Positions 48,891 through 58,839 of a stretch of DNA of 62,818 bases are shown here, one piece after another. A model generated the notes under the pieces. That model was not told the origin of the DNA, did no database searches, and worked only from the letters and a program-made list of their open reading frames with translations. Source of the stretch: Burkholderiales bacterium (GTDB lineage Bacteria > Pseudomonadota > Gammaproteobacteria > Burkholderiales > Burkholderiaceae_C); the NCBI GenBank assembly GCA_025350505.1, contig JANXXS010000207.1:1-62818 (forward strand). Direction: 5' to 3'. The position numbers and the translations under genes are program-made. Numbering within the stretch: the stretch's first letter is position 1; each line of letters opens with the position of its first letter.

Positions 48891-49256
48891 CTAACGCGGC
48901 GGCCGGATCCGCGCCCCGGCCTTCACTTGGTAGCGGGCTTTCTTTTCCGCATCGACGAAGCTCAACACGTCGCCCTGCCAGGCGTACTCGGCGCTGAACT
49001 CGTCGATCTCCATCCGGCCGTGCATCGCGGTCACGTCGACCTGCGCCGGCCGAAGGTGCAGCCGGTAGACCAGGTCGGCCACACGCACCTCGGCGCGCGA
49101 GGCGGAATGGACCTCGAGCTCGGCGGGTCCGCAGTTAGGTGGCGCCGAGGCCGAGGTCGCGACGCACAGGGTCGCCTGGTAGCGGCCCGGCGCCGGCGCC
49201 GCGGCGAGCGCCGGCGCGGCCACGAGCGCCAGCAGGCAACCGGCGAGGCGCCGCAT
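48891..49256 (-). CDS. Secreted hypothetical protein (121 aa)
   Basis: Starts at ATG 49256 directly after the GST stop. Signal peptide MRRLAGCLLALVAAPALAAA. The mature part (GRYQATLCVATSASAPPNCG, LRPAQVDVTAMHGRMEIDEF, YAWQGDVLSFVDAEKKARYQ) looks like a small beta-rich periplasmic protein. Two cysteines could form a disulfide. No family recognised. Coupled to gst by adjacency. Confidence 0.7.
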   Translation of the reverse strand: MRRLAGCLLALVAAPALAAAPAPGRYQATLCVATSASAPPNCGPAELEVHSASRAEVRVADLVYRLHLRPAQVDVTAMHGRMEIDEFSAEYAWQGDVLSFVDAEKKARYQVKAGARIRPPR

Positions 49257-49258
49257 CG

Positions 49259-49873
49259 TCACGCCGCCTTGAGCAGACCTTCGGCCTCGAGCGCGTCGTG
49301 CACCGCCGGACGGGCCTCCATGCGCGCCATGAATGCGGCGAGGTTCTTCAATCCGGAAATGTCGAGCCCGACGTACTGGGTCCAGCGCGTCACCGTGAAC
49401 AGGTAGGCGTCGGGCACCGTGAAGGCATCGCCCATCAGGTAGTGCCTGCCCTCGAGCTGGGCGTCGACGTACTTCAGGCGGTCGAGCGCCTTGGCACGCA
49501 TCAGCACCTTGGCCTCTTCCGGCATGGCCGGGTTGAACATGCCGCCGATGCCCTTGTGCAGCTCGCTGGTGATGAAGTTCAGCCACTCCTGCAGGCGATA
49601 ACGCGCCATCGTGCCGGCGGCCGGTGCCAGGTTTTTCGCCGGCACCTGGTCGGCGACGTACTGGACGATGGCCGGGCCTTCGCTCAGGCGCTCGCCGTTG
49701 TCGAGCTCGAGCAGCGGCACGTAGCCCTTGGGGTTGATGGTGTAGTAGTCGGTGCCGTCTTGCAGCTTGTGCGTCTTGGTGCTGGCCAGGACCGGCTCGA
49801 AGGCCAGGCCAGCCTCGAGCAGGACGATGTGCGGGGACAGCGAGCAGGCGCCGGGGCTGTAGTAGAGCTTCAT
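49259..49873 (-). CDS. gstA: Glutathione S-transferase (bacterial beta class, GstA-like)
   Basis: 204 aa. Begins MKLYYSPGACSLSPHIVLLE, with the Cys10 of beta-class GSTs. NPKGYVPLLELDNGERLSEG is the glutathione-binding cis-Pro region; the C-terminal helical domain has HYLMGDAFTVPDAYLFTVTR. Conjugates or reduces with glutathione, cytosolic. Its gene is followed without a gap by the secreted hypothetical. Confidence 0.94.
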   Translation of the reverse strand: MKLYYSPGACSLSPHIVLLEAGLAFEPVLASTKTHKLQDGTDYYTINPKGYVPLLELDNGERLSEGPAIVQYVADQVPAKNLAPAAGTMARYRLQEWLNFITSELHKGIGGMFNPAMPEEAKVLMRAKALDRLKYVDAQLEGRHYLMGDAFTVPDAYLFTVTRWTQYVGLDISGLKNLAAFMARMEARPAVHDALEAEGLLKAA

Positions 49874-50003
49874 GGTGTGGGAGTCGTGAGCGTCGGGGCA
49901 GGTATTACACCTCGGCCGCGCCAGGCGCGCATTCGAGGGCCTTCAACGCTGTGTGCAGTCGTGCAGGGCTTGCACGGCGCGCCACGGTCGCTACATTGAT
50001 CGC

Positions 50004-50891
50004 ATGAACACCTCAGCATCCCTGCCATTTCGCTCGCGCGGCGTCGAGCGCGTCGTTCTCGGCCAGCCGACCTCCGACGGCGACGGCGTCAAGCTCACTC
50101 GCGTGCTGACGCAGCCGCTGCAGCAGCGCCTCGACCCGTTCCTCATGCTCGACGCCTTCGGCAGCGACGCCGCGGCCGACTACATCGGCGGCTTTCCCGA
50201 CCATCCTCATCGCGGCTTCGAGACGGTGACGATCATGCTCGAGGGCCGCATGCGGCACCGCGACAGCGTCGGCAACGTCGGCCTGCTCGAGCCGGGCAGC
50301 GTGCAGTGGATGACGGCCGGGCGCGGCATCATTCATTCGGAGATGCCGGAGCAGGAGGCGGGCCGGATGGCCGGCTTCCAGCTCTGGGTCAACCTCGCGG
50401 CCGGCGACAAGATGCAGCCGCCGGCGTACCGTGACATCGCGCCGGCCGGTGTGCCGGCGCGGTCGACCGATGGCGGCGTTCGCATCCGCGTCATTGCCGG
50501 TGCGAGCGGCGATGTCGCCGGCGCGCTGACGCGGCCGACCACCGAGCCGATCGTTCTCGACATCGAGATCCCGCCCGGCAAGAGCTTCGATGCCGAGCTG
50601 CCGGCCGGGCACAACGCCTTTGCGTACGTGTTCGCCGGTGCCGTCGATATCGGCGATGCGAAGCCTGCGCGGGTCGAGGCCGAGCGCATGGCCGTGCTCG
50701 GCAACGAGGCGGATTCGAGCGGCGTGCGCTTCACGGCGCCTGCCGACCTGGGCGAGCCGGCGCGCGTGCTGCTCGTCGCCGGCCGGCCGTTGCGCGAGCC
50801 GATCGCCCAATACGGGCCGTTCGTGATGAACACGACGGCCGAGTTGCAGCGGGCCGTCAGCGACTTCCAGCGCGGCATTCTCACCAGCTGA
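50004..50891 (+). CDS. Pirin-family protein
   Basis: 295 aa from ATG 50004. Bicupin fold: FLMLDAFGSD, then GGFPDHPHRGFETVTIMLEG with the metal-binding HPHRG motif, EPGSVQWMTAGRGIIHSEMP and GFQLWVNLAAGDKMQPPAYR. Pirins act as quercetinase-like dioxygenases or metal-dependent regulators; the specific role is unknown. Single gene with a 130-base upstream region shared with divergent gstA. Confidence 0.93.
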   Translation: MNTSASLPFRSRGVERVVLGQPTSDGDGVKLTRVLTQPLQQRLDPFLMLDAFGSDAAADYIGGFPDHPHRGFETVTIMLEGRMRHRDSVGNVGLLEPGSVQWMTAGRGIIHSEMPEQEAGRMAGFQLWVNLAAGDKMQPPAYRDIAPAGVPARSTDGGVRIRVIAGASGDVAGALTRPTTEPIVLDIEIPPGKSFDAELPAGHNAFAYVFAGAVDIGDAKPARVEAERMAVLGNEADSSGVRFTAPADLGEPARVLLVAGRPLREPIAQYGPFVMNTTAELQRAVSDFQRGILTS

Positions 50892-50951
50892 CGCGGGTCT
50901 TCGCGGCGATGGTATTGTCGCCGCCAATTTGCATCCCGGAAGCGACCCGCC

Positions 50952-51320
50952 ATGCCCCGCACCGTTCTCGAAGAAGCCCGCCTGCATCCGGCCATCCGTG
51001 AGCGCGTCGCGACGCTCAATGCCGACATCGTCTACAACGTGCAGGCGGCGGCGAGCTCCAATCCGGTGCTCGTCGTCGGCATGGCCGGCAACCCGTACGT
51101 GCGTCGTGCTCGCAAGGCCTTGACCGGGGCCGGGGTCGCGCATCACTACCTCGAGTTCGGCAGCTATTTCAAGGGCTGGCGAAAGCGCAATGCGCTGAAG
51201 ATGTGGACCGGCTGGCCGACCTTTCCGATGGTCTTCGTGAAGGGCACGCTGGTTGGCGGCGGGCAGGAGATCGAAGCGTTGGTCGCCAATGGCGAGCTGA
51301 AGCGGACGCTCGGCGAGTAA
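50952..51320 (+). CDS. Glutaredoxin-like protein lacking all cysteines
   Basis: 122 aa. The glutaredoxin fold is recognisable: NPVLVVGMAGNPYVRRARKA, VAHHYLEFGSYFKGWRKRNA, the cis-Pro motif GWPTFPMVFVKGTLVGGGQE, and IEALVANGELKRTL. The position of the active-site Cys (NPYC-type) is Val, and there is no Cys anywhere, so it cannot do thiol redox chemistry. Could be a glutathione- or protein-binding relic. The reading frame is intact with a normal context. Confidence 0.8.
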   Translation: MPRTVLEEARLHPAIRERVATLNADIVYNVQAAASSNPVLVVGMAGNPYVRRARKALTGAGVAHHYLEFGSYFKGWRKRNALKMWTGWPTFPMVFVKGTLVGGGQEIEALVANGELKRTLGE

Positions 51321-51330
51321 GTTCTGGCGA

Positions 51331-52833
51331 ATGAGCTTGCGCGTCGTCCGGATCGCAGCTGCGGCCTTGTCGGTCGCGGCGTGCCTGTTGGCGTCGCCTG
51401 CGCATGCGGGCGATGCGGCGGCACTCGCCGACTGTCATATCGCGGGCATTCGCAACGGCGTGCTCTGCGGCAGCCTGCGCCGGCCGCTCGATCCCGAGCA
51501 CACCGAGCGAGGCACCCTCGAGATCAAGTACGTCGTCGTGCCGGCGATGGCGCGTCGCAAGCTCGCCGATCCGGTGTTCTTTCTGGCCGGCGGCCCGGGC
51601 CAGAGCGCGGTCGCGTTGGCCGGGCAGGTGATGTCGCTGTTCTCGCGCTTGAACAATCGGCGCGACGTCGTGTTCGTCGACCAGCGCGGAACCGGCGGCT
51701 CGGCGCCGCTGGCCTGCCAGGATCCGGAAGACGAATCGCTCGCCGATCAGGCCCAGCCCGAGCGACAGCTACGGCTCATCGCGCAGTGCAAGGCGGCGCT
51801 GCTCAAACAGCCCTATCTCAAGGCCGAGAGCGACCTGGGCTTCTTCACGACGACGATTGCGGTGCAGGACCTCGACGCGGTGCGGCGCCAGCTCGGTTCG
51901 GAGCGCATCGACCTGGTCGGCGGCTCGTACGGCACGCGGGTCGCGCTCGAGGTGCTGCGCCAGTTCCCGCAGAGCGTGCGGCGCACCGTCATCGATGGCG
52001 TGGCGCCTGCCGACATGGCCTTGCCGGCGAGTTTTTCGACGGATAACCAGGCCGCGTTTGACCGGCTCGCCGAGTCCTGCGCCGCCGACCCGGCATGCGC
52101 GAAAGCGCATCCCGACCTGCACGCGCGCTTCGCGGCCTTGCTGCAGAGCCTGCCGCGCCAGGTCAAAGCGCAGCACGCACTGACCGGACGCGAAGAGGAG
52201 TTCACGCTGACGCGCGAGCTGGGGCTTGGCGCCGTGCGCGGTGCGCTCTATTCGCCGCCGCTCGCCGCAGCCTTGCCCGAGGCGATCGATGCTGCGAGCC
52301 GCGGCGACTACGCCGGCCTGATCGGCCTCGGCGCGACCCAGGTCGCACGCAAGTCGACGCGGCTGGCGACCGGCATGCATCTGTCGGTGGTCTGTGCCGA
52401 AGACATGCCGCGACTCGCGGCCAGCGCCGACAAGCCCGGTGCCGAGTTCGGCACCACCTTCGCCGGCATGTACGAAAAGCTCTGCGCCGTCTGGCCGCGC
52501 GGCGCAGTGCCGGCGGCGTTCTACACGCTGCCCCGGAGCGACTCGCCGGTGCTCGTGCTGAGCGGCGGCATCGACCCGGTGACGCCGCCACGGCACGGCG
52601 CCCGCGTCGCCGAGGCGCTCGGGCCGATGGCCCGACACATCGTCGTCGCCAACGCCGGGCACGGCGTGATGGCGATCGGCTGCATGCGTGATGTCGTGTT
52701 CCGCTTCATCGACGCCGCCAGCGATGCCGACGCGCTGGCCGTCGACACCGGCTGCGCGGCGCGCGTGCCGCGTCCGCCGGCGTTCGTCTCGCCGCGTTTC
52801 GCGAACGCCGCGGCTTCGGGGGCGGCGCGATGA
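51331..52833 (+). CDS. Secreted alpha/beta hydrolase (TAP-like, proline-iminopeptidase family)
   Basis: 500 aa with a signal peptide (LSVAACLLASPAHAG). Alpha/beta-hydrolase features: FFLAGGPGQSAVALAG, DVVFVDQRGTGGSAPLACQ, nucleophile elbow LVGGSYGTRVALEVLRQFP, and a C-terminal TAP-like segment with VLSGGIDPVTPP (acid) and VANAGHGVM (His). Resembles S33-family exopeptidases such as tripeptidyl aminopeptidase. Its stop overlaps the natA start. Confidence 0.88.
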   Translation: MSLRVVRIAAAALSVAACLLASPAHAGDAAALADCHIAGIRNGVLCGSLRRPLDPEHTERGTLEIKYVVVPAMARRKLADPVFFLAGGPGQSAVALAGQVMSLFSRLNNRRDVVFVDQRGTGGSAPLACQDPEDESLADQAQPERQLRLIAQCKAALLKQPYLKAESDLGFFTTTIAVQDLDAVRRQLGSERIDLVGGSYGTRVALEVLRQFPQSVRRTVIDGVAPADMALPASFSTDNQAAFDRLAESCAADPACAKAHPDLHARFAALLQSLPRQVKAQHALTGREEEFTLTRELGLGAVRGALYSPPLAAALPEAIDAASRGDYAGLIGLGATQVARKSTRLATGMHLSVVCAEDMPRLAASADKPGAEFGTTFAGMYEKLCAVWPRGAVPAAFYTLPRSDSPVLVLSGGIDPVTPPRHGARVAEALGPMARHIVVANAGHGVMAIGCMRDVVFRFIDAASDADALAVDTGCAARVPRPPAFVSPRFANAAASGAAR

Positions 52834-53642
52834 TCGAGGTCAGCGGCGTCGCCCGCTCCTTCGTCGTCGCGGGCGCGGGCCGGCGTGGCTTCGCGGCCAT
52901 CGCCGGGCTTGGCCGAAAGGGCGAGGCGTCACGCGTCGTGCATGCGGTGCGCGACGTGAGCTTCAGCGCGCCCGCGGGCCAGATCACCGGCCTGCTCGGG
53001 CCCAACGGCGCGGGCAAGACGACGACCTTGCGCATGCTCGCCGGCCTCATCACGCCGGAAGCGGGGCGGCTCTCGGTCGACGGCATCGACGTCGTGGCGC
53101 GGCCGCGCGAGGTGCTGGCACGCATGGGAGTGCTCTCCGATTCGCGCGGCCTCTACCCACGCCTCACGGCGCGCGAGAACATCGTCTACTACGGCGCCTT
53201 GCACGGCATGGAGCGCGAGGCCGCCGACGCGCGCGCCCAGGACCTGGCGCGCATGTTCGACATGACGGCCCTGCTCGACCGCCGCACCGACGGCTTCAGC
53301 CAGGGTGAGCGCATGAAGACGGCATTGGCGCGGGCGCTCGTGCACGACCCGGCCAACATCGTCCTCGACGAGCCGACCAACGGGCTCGACGTGCTCGCCA
53401 CGCGCGCCCTGCGCGACAGCCTTCGCTGGTTGCGCACGCCGGCCGGCGGCGCGAAGTGCATCGTCTTTTCGACGCACATCATGCAGGAGGTCGAACGCCT
53501 CTGCGACAGTGTCGTCGTCGTCGCCGACGGTCGTACCGTGGCCAGCGGCACCGTGCCCGAGCTGCTCGAGCGTACCGGCGAGGCCGACTTCGAGGAGGCC
53601 TTCGTCAAGCTCGCCTTCGACACCGCAAAGGTTGCCGCATGA
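52830..53642 (+). CDS. natA: NatA-type ABC transporter ATP-binding protein
   Basis: 270 aa. Walker A GLLGPNGAGKTTTLRMLAGL, signature variant FSQGERMKTALARALVHDP (SQG rather than SGGQ, as in NatA), Walker B IVLDEPTNGLD, and IVFSTHIMQEVERLCD with the switch His. Partner of the permease that follows with a 4-base overlap. The transport direction is likely export (sodium or other substrate), by analogy to NatAB. Confidence 0.9.
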   Translation: MIEVSGVARSFVVAGAGRRGFAAIAGLGRKGEASRVVHAVRDVSFSAPAGQITGLLGPNGAGKTTTLRMLAGLITPEAGRLSVDGIDVVARPREVLARMGVLSDSRGLYPRLTARENIVYYGALHGMEREAADARAQDLARMFDMTALLDRRTDGFSQGERMKTALARALVHDPANIVLDEPTNGLDVLATRALRDSLRWLRTPAGGAKCIVFSTHIMQEVERLCDSVVVVADGRTVASGTVPELLERTGEADFEEAFVKLAFDTAKVAA

Positions 53643-54814
53643 GGGAAAGTTTCGCTGCGGTGCTGACCGTGCTGCGCAAGGAGCTGACCGATGCGCTGCG
53701 CGATCGGCGCACCTTGGTGACGGTGCTCGTCTCGTCGGTGATGCTCGGCCCGCTCGTCCTGGTGGCGATTTCGGCCCTGGTCGCCTCGCTCGAATCACGC
53801 GCCGAGCAGCGCGAGGTCTACGTCGCCGGGCTCGCCGCCGCGCCGACGCTGCGCAATTTTCTCGAGCGGCAGACCTACACGGTGAAGGAGCCGCCCGCCG
53901 ACTACGAGGCGCAGCTGCGCAAGTCGAGCTTCAGCGACCCGGTCGTCGTCGTACCGGCCGACTTCGAGGCGGCGCTCGCGCGCGCCGACGCACCGGTCGT
54001 CGAGATCGTTTCCGACAGCGCCAACCAGCGTTCCGAAGCGTCGGCCGCACGCATCGGCCGACTGCTAGGCGGCTTCGGCCGCGAGCGCGCCGTACTCAAT
54101 CTGGCGCTGCGCGGCGTCGCCGTGCAACTGCTCGAGCCGATCCAGGTAGAGGAGCGCGACCTGGCGAGCACGCAGACGCGGGCGACGCGAATCACCGGCA
54201 TGCTCCCCTACTTCGTGATGATGGCCGTGCTCTACGGCGCGCTGACGGCGGCGCTCGACACGACGGCGGGCGAACGCGAGCGCGGCTCGCTGGAGCCGCT
54301 CTTGATGAACCCGACCGGTCGCTGGGCGCTCGTCGTCGGCAAGTGGGGCGCGGTCGCCTGCGTGAGCATGCTCATCGCCGTGCTCAGCTCGTTCAGCTTC
54401 CTGCCCGGCCAATGGGTGTTGCGAAGTGACACGCTGGCCGCGATGTTCCAGTACGGCTTGCGCGAGGCGCTGCTCTTCCTGGTCGTCCTGCTGCCGTTCG
54501 CGGCGGCTCTCTCGGCCTTGCTCATGGCGGTGGCGATACGATGCAAGACCTTCAAGGAGGCGCAGGCCAGCGCAACCGTGGTCGTCCTTCTGACGTCGCT
54601 TCTCCCGCTTGTCAATGTCTTCAATCTCGGCGGCGAGGCGCCGTGGCACCTCTGGGTGCCGGCGCTGGCGCAGAACACCTTGATGACGCGCGTCCTGAAG
54701 GGCGAGGACTTCGGTCTGGCGCAGGTTCTCATCCCGCTCTTCGTCTGCATCGTCCTCGCCGGCGCCGGCCTCTGGTTCGTCGCCCGGATGCTGCGCCAGG
54801 CGGCGCTGAAATGA
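53639..54814 (+). CDS. natB: NatB-type ABC transporter permease
   Basis: 391 aa. N-terminal transmembrane helix ([20 protein letters not shown]), a large extracytoplasmic loop of about 130 residues, then five to six helices beginning [20 protein letters not shown]. The motif [20 protein letters not shown] is characteristic of ABC-2/NatB permeases. Overlaps natA (ATGA) and the GNAT gene (ATGA), so the four genes from 51331 form an operon. Confidence 0.9.
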   Translation: MRESFAAVLTVLRKELTDALRDRRTLVTVLVSSVMLGPLVLVAISALVASLESRAEQREVYVAGLAAAPTLRNFLERQTYTVKEPPADYEAQLRKSSFSDPVVVVPADFEAALARADAPVVEIVSDSANQRSEASAARIGRLLGGFGRERAVLNLALRGVAVQLLEPIQVEERDLASTQTRATRITGMLPYFVMMAVLYGALTAALDTTAGERERGSLEPLLMNPTGRWALVVGKWGAVACVSMLIAVLSSFSFLPGQWVLRSDTLAAMFQYGLREALLFLVVLLPFAAALSALLMAVAIRCKTFKEAQASATVVVLLTSLLPLVNVFNLGGEAPWHLWVPALAQNTLMTRVLKGEDFGLAQVLIPLFVCIVLAGAGLWFVARMLRQAALK

Positions 54815-55314
54815 GCGACGTGGTGCCTTCGGCCGAGGCATCGCTGCCGGGCGACATCGAGTGGCGCTGGCGCCGCTTCGACGAGCTGCATGTGCGCGAG
54901 CTGCAGAACATCTATGCCGCACGCCAACTCGCCTTTGCCATCGAGCAGCAGTGCCTCTATCTCGACGTCGACGGCTGCGACGAGCGGTCGTTCCATCTCG
55001 CAGCGTGGTCCCAGTTGCAACGCGAGCCGCTGGCTTATGCGCGCGTGATCGACCCGGGCGTCAAGTACGCGGAGGCGTCGATCGGCCGCGTCGTCACGGT
55101 GGGCCAGGGCCGCGGCTACGGTCTCGGGCGCGAGGTGATGGTCCGCGCGATCGCCCGTGCGGCCGAGGTCTGGCCCGGCATGGCCATCCGCATTTCGGCG
55201 CAGACCCGGCTCGAGCGCTTCTACGCCAGCCTCGATTTCGTCGCCACGGGCCCGCCCTATCTGGAAGACGGAATCGATCACACCGACATGTTGCTCAGCC
55301 CCAAGCGGGTTTGA
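54811..55314 (+). CDS. ElaA-like GNAT N-acetyltransferase
   Basis: 167 aa. ElaA-type layout: [35 protein letters not shown], then [20 protein letters not shown] with the acetyl-CoA loop (Q/R-G-x-G), and [20 protein letters not shown]. The substrate is unknown. Last gene of the hydrolase-natA-natB operon; mnmG follows after 44 bases with its own promoter. Confidence 0.88.
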   Translation: MSDVVPSAEASLPGDIEWRWRRFDELHVRELQNIYAARQLAFAIEQQCLYLDVDGCDERSFHLAAWSQLQREPLAYARVIDPGVKYAEASIGRVVTVGQGRGYGLGREVMVRAIARAAEVWPGMAIRISAQTRLERFYASLDFVATGPPYLEDGIDHTDMLLSPKRV

Positions 55315-55329
55315 AGGCGGGGAAAAAAA

Positions 55330-55356
55330 TACAATCGGCCCTTCCCGAACGGGCCG
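55330..55356 (+). promoter_or_regulatory. mnmG promoter -10 and start-adjacent hairpin
   Basis: TACAAT (55330-55335) after a run of seven A is a plausible -10 box; no good -35 hexamer stands at normal distance. CGGCCC (55336-55341) and GGGCCG (55351-55356) form a 6-bp stem ending two bases before the mnmG ATG (55359). No ribosome-binding site is visible. Confidence 0.5.
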
Positions 55357-55358
55357 CC

Positions 55359-57326
55359 ATGCAGTTTCCCAAACAATTCGAAGTCGTCGTGATCGGCGGC
55401 GGGCACGCCGGCACCGAGGCGGCGCTCGCGTCGGCGCGGATGGGCGCGATGACGCTGCTGCTGACGCACTCGCTCGAGACCCTGGGCCAGATGAGCTGCA
55501 ATCCGTCGATCGGCGGCATCGGCAAAGGACATCTGGTCAAGGAAATCGATGCGCTCGGCGGAGCGATGGCCGGGGCCGCCGACGAAGCCGGCATCCATTT
55601 CCGCATCCTCAACGGTTCGAAAGGTCCTGCGGTCCGCGCGACGCGGGCGCAGGCCGATCGGGTTCTCTATCGGGGGGCGATCCGCCGGCGCATCGAGAAT
55701 CAGCCGAACCTCTGGCTGTTCCAGGCCGCGTGCGACGATCTGCTCGTGTCAGGTGAACGTGTCACGGGCGTTGTGACGCAAGTGGGTATTCGCTTTTCGT
55801 GCGCTGCCGTCGTCTTGACGGCCGGAACCTTCCTCGACGGACGGATCCACGTCGGCCTGCAGAGCCACGCCGGCGGCCGTGCCGGCGACCCTCCTTCGGT
55901 GACGCTCTCGGCACGGCTGAAAGAGCTGAAGCTGCCGCAGGGTCGGTTGAAGACCGGCACGCCACCGCGCCTGGACGGCCGGACGATCGACTACAGCAAG
56001 CTTCTGGAGCAACCGGGCGACGGCGTCGGCCAGGACGTCGAAGCCGTCCACGATGTTCCCGTCTTCAGCTTTCTCGGCGACCCGGCGCAACACCCGCGCC
56101 AGGTCTCCTGCTGGATTACGCAGACCAACGCGCGGACACACGACATCATTCGCGCCGGTTTCGCCGAAAGCCCGATGTTCACCGGCAAGATCGACGGCGT
56201 CGGTCCGCGTTACTGCCCGAGCATCGAAGACAAGGTCAATCGCTTCGCCGGCAAGGATTCGCACCAGATCTTTCTTGAGCCAGAGGGCTTGTCGACGCAC
56301 GAGGTCTATCCGAACGGGATTTCCACCTCCCTGCCGTTCCAGGTCCAGCTCGACGCCGTGCACTCCATCGTCGGCCTGGAGAACGCGTACATCATGCGGC
56401 CGGGCTATGCGATCGAGTACGACTACTTCGATCCGCGCGCCTTGAAGCCCAGCTTCGAGACGCGTTCGATCGGCGGACTCTTCTTCGCCGGCCAGATCAA
56501 CGGCACCACCGGCTACGAGGAGGCAGCGGCGCAAGGACTGCACGCCGGCATCAACGCTGCGCTGGCGGTGCGCGGCGCGCCGGCCTGGGTGGCGTCGCGC
56601 GATCAGGCCTACCTGGGCGTGCTCGTCGACGACCTCGTCAGCAAGGGCGTGACCGAGCCCTATCGCATGTTCACCAGTCGTGCCGAGTACCGACTGCACT
56701 TGCGCGAGGACAACGCGGACGTGCGACTGACCGGGATCGGGCACCGACTTGGCGTCGTGTCCGATCACCGCTGGGCGGCGTTCCAGCGCAAGCGGGAGCG
56801 TGTTTCACGTGAAACCGAGCGCCTGGCAAGCGTGCGCATCGGCCCTTCACCCGCCGGAGACGATCGCCCCGAGCTGACCCGCGACTACTCCTTGCTCGAT
56901 CTCTTGCGGCGTCCCGGCGTCCGCTTCGACGACGTATCCGCGTGGCGCGGCGAAGACGGTGATGCCGTTTCACGTGAAACGCTGCGCGCCGAACTGGGAC
57001 GGGCGCTGGCCGATCAGGTCATCGCCAGCATCGAGATATCGGCGCGCTATGCCGGCTACATGGACAAGCAATTGCAGCAGATCGAGCGTAGCGAAAGCGC
57101 CGGCGACGTCGAGCTGCCGGAGTCGCTCGACTACGCGGCCGTTCGGGCTCTTTCATTCGAGGCGCGCCAGGTTCTGTCGCGACATCGACCCGCGACCATC
57201 GGTCGGGCTGCCCGCCTCCCGGGCGTGACCCCGGCGGCTATTTCGCTGTTGCTCGTCCACCTGAAGCGGATGCGCCGCGACGACGCCGCTGCCAACGACG
57301 GCGGCACGCTCCGCGCCAGCGCTTGA
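55359..57326 (+). CDS. mnmG: tRNA uridine-5-carboxymethylaminomethyl modification enzyme MnmG (GidA)
   Basis: FAD enzyme that with MnmE modifies U34 of certain tRNAs. 655 aa from ATG 55359 ([20 protein letters not shown], the FAD dinucleotide fold). Further signatures: [40 protein letters not shown] and [20 protein letters not shown], and the C-terminal [14 protein letters not shown]. The gene contains two parS-type sites. The rsmG start overlaps its stop. Residues upstream in the ORF track are shadow of the GNAT gene. Confidence 0.98.
   Translation: MQFPKQFEVVVIGGGHAGTEAALASARMGAMTLLLTHSLETLGQMSCNPSIGGIGKGHLVKEIDALGGAMAGAADEAGIHFRILNGSKGPAVRATRAQADRVLYRGAIRRRIENQPNLWLFQAACDDLLVSGERVTGVVTQVGIRFSCAAVVLTAGTFLDGRIHVGLQSHAGGRAGDPPSVTLSARLKELKLPQGRLKTGTPPRLDGRTIDYSKLLEQPGDGVGQDVEAVHDVPVFSFLGDPAQHPRQVSCWITQTNARTHDIIRAGFAESPMFTGKIDGVGPRYCPSIEDKVNRFAGKDSHQIFLEPEGLSTHEVYPNGISTSLPFQVQLDAVHSIVGLENAYIMRPGYAIEYDYFDPRALKPSFETRSIGGLFFAGQINGTTGYEEAAAQGLHAGINAALAVRGAPAWVASRDQAYLGVLVDDLVSKGVTEPYRMFTSRAEYRLHLREDNADVRLTGIGHRLGVVSDHRWAAFQRKRERVSRETERLASVRIGPSPAGDDRPELTRDYSLLDLLRRPGVRFDDVSAWRGEDGDAVSRETLRAELGRALADQVIASIEISARYAGYMDKQLQQIERSESAGDVELPESLDYAAVRALSFEARQVLSRHRPATIGRAARLPGVTPAAISLLLVHLKRMRRDDAAANDGGTLRASA
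56802..56817. promoter_or_regulatory. parS site 1 (inside mnmG)
   Basis: TGTTTCACGTGAAACC contains the perfect 14-bp palindrome GTTTCACGTGAAAC, the conserved ParB-binding parS core found across bacteria. Confidence 0.9.
56968..56981. promoter_or_regulatory. parS site 2 (inside mnmG)
   Basis: GTTTCACGTGAAAC, the exact 14-bp parS palindrome, 165 bases downstream of site 1 and also within the mnmG coding region (it encodes VSRET, as does site 1). Confidence 0.9.
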
Positions 57327-58060
57327 CTGCCACCAGCGCGATCCGCGACGACCGGCCCGCGCTCGGCGCCGCGCTCGCGGCGGCCGCGGAGCAACTGCGG
57401 ATTCCGCTGTCGGAGCAGCAGTCGTCCCGCCTGCTCGACTTCGTCGACCTGCTGGCGCGCTGGAATCGAACCTACAACCTCACCGCCGTCCGTGACCCCT
57501 CGGCGATGCTGACGCAGCATGTCGTCGATTGCCTGGCGGTCGTGCCACCCCTGCGCCGCGAGCATCGAAGTGGCCGCGTCCTCGACGTCGGCAGCGGCGG
57601 CGGCTTGCCGGGCGTCGTCTGGGCCGTCATGGAGCCCGGCATGGATGTCACCTGCGTCGACAGCGTCGGCAAGAAGGCGGCGTTCCTCCAGCAAGCCGCG
57701 GCGGCCTTGGGTCTTCGCAACCTGCGCGCCGAGCACGCCCGGGTCGAGACGCTCGCTGTCGGTCGCTTCGATCTCATCGCTTCGCGCGCATTCGCGGCGC
57801 TTGCGGACTTCGCCGCCTTGACGTCGCCTTTGCTGTCCAACGCAGGCGTCTGGCTGGCGATGAAGGGAAAGCTGCCCACGGCTGAAATGGCCGCTCTCGG
57901 TCCAGCTGCGGACGTGTTTCACGTGGAACAACTCCAGGTTCCTGGCTTGGCTGCGGAGCGTTGCCTGGTGTGGATGCGGAAAAGAGAAGCAGCTACCACC
58001 ATTGATCACAACGAGAGTGTGCGCACGCAATCCGAGTCCACTAGGAGCATAGGTCGATGA
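57323..58060 (+). CDS. rsmG: 16S rRNA (guanine-527-N7)-methyltransferase RsmG (GidB)
   Basis: 245 aa from a TTG at 57323 that overlaps the mnmG stop (TTGA). SAM-binding motif [37 protein letters not shown] is the conserved N-terminal block; [15 protein letters not shown] and WLAMKG follow. The C-terminal 40 or so residues (after LVWMRKR) run on to overlap the parA start (ATGA). A third parS-like site lies in the 3' part. Confidence 0.97.
   Translation: MTATSAIRDDRPALGAALAAAAEQLRIPLSEQQSSRLLDFVDLLARWNRTYNLTAVRDPSAMLTQHVVDCLAVVPPLRREHRSGRVLDVGSGGGLPGVVWAVMEPGMDVTCVDSVGKKAAFLQQAAAALGLRNLRAEHARVETLAVGRFDLIASRAFAALADFAALTSPLLSNAGVWLAMKGKLPTAEMAALGPAADVFHVEQLQVPGLAAERCLVWMRKREAATTIDHNESVRTQSESTRSIGR
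57915..57930. promoter_or_regulatory. parS-like site 3 (inside rsmG)
   Basis: TGTTTCACGTGGAACA, one base from perfect palindromic symmetry and matching the relaxed consensus TGTTNCACGTGNAACA. It encodes VFHVEQ and lies 127 bases before parA. Confidence 0.85.
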
Positions 58061-58839
58061 GCCGGATCTTCTGCGTGGCCAACCAGAAGGGCGGTGTCGG
58101 CAAGACGACGACGACGGTCAATCTTGCAGCTGGGCTGGCGCAGATCGGGCGGCGCGTTCTCGTCGTCGACCTCGATCCGCAAGGCAACGCGACCATGGGG
58201 TCGGGCGTCGACAAGCGCTCGCTCGATCCGAGCGTGTACGACGTCCTTCTGGAAAGCGCATCGATCGCCGAAGCGCGACGGCCGAGCCCGAAGGGCGGGT
58301 ACGACATCGTCGGTGCGAACCGGGAACTGGCCGGTGCCGAAGTGGAGCTGGTCGGCGTCGATCGCCGCGACAAGCGCCTGCGAGGCGCGTTGGTCAGCGT
58401 CGACTACGACTACGACGTCGTCCTCATCGACTGCCCGCCGAGCCTCAGCCTGCTTACGCTGAACGGACTGGCCTGCGCCCACGGCGTCGTCGTGCCGATG
58501 CAGTGCGAGTACTTCGCGCTTGAGGGACTGAGCGACCTGGTCAATACCATCAAGCAGGTGCACGCCAATATCAACCCGGAGCTCGAGGTGATCGGCATCC
58601 TGCGCGTCATGTTCGACGCGCGCATCACCTTGCAGACGCAAGTCAGCGAGCAGTTGAAAGCGCATTTCGGCGACCGCGTCTTCGACACCGTGATCCCACG
58701 CAACGTGCGTCTCGCCGAGGCACCGAGCTACGGCATGCCGGGGCTGGTGTTCGACCCGGCTTCCAAGGGCGCGCAGGCCTTTCTCGAGTTCGCCCGCGAG
58801 ATGGCGGCACGCATCGACGGCCGCCACTGCGCCGCATGA
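58057..58839 (+). CDS. parA: Chromosome-partitioning ATPase ParA
   Basis: 260 aa. Deviant Walker A KGGVGKTTTTVNLAAGLA, VLVVDLDPQGNATMGSGVDK, Walker B-like VVLIDCPPSLSLLTLNGL, and C-terminal DTVIPRNVRLAEAPSYGMPG. Positions origins by interacting with ParB bound to parS. Begins within the rsmG stop codon; its own stop overlaps the GNAT start. Confidence 0.97.
   Translation: MSRIFCVANQKGGVGKTTTTVNLAAGLAQIGRRVLVVDLDPQGNATMGSGVDKRSLDPSVYDVLLESASIAEARRPSPKGGYDIVGANRELAGAEVELVGVDRRDKRLRGALVSVDYDYDVVLIDCPPSLSLLTLNGLACAHGVVVPMQCEYFALEGLSDLVNTIKQVHANINPELEVIGILRVMFDARITLQTQVSEQLKAHFGDRVFDTVIPRNVRLAEAPSYGMPGLVFDPASKGAQAFLEFAREMAARIDGRHCAA

Noticed and set aside
49874-50003. gstA-pirin intergenic region as a regulatory hotspot
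   Set aside because: No convincing promoter hexamers or symmetric operator could be read.
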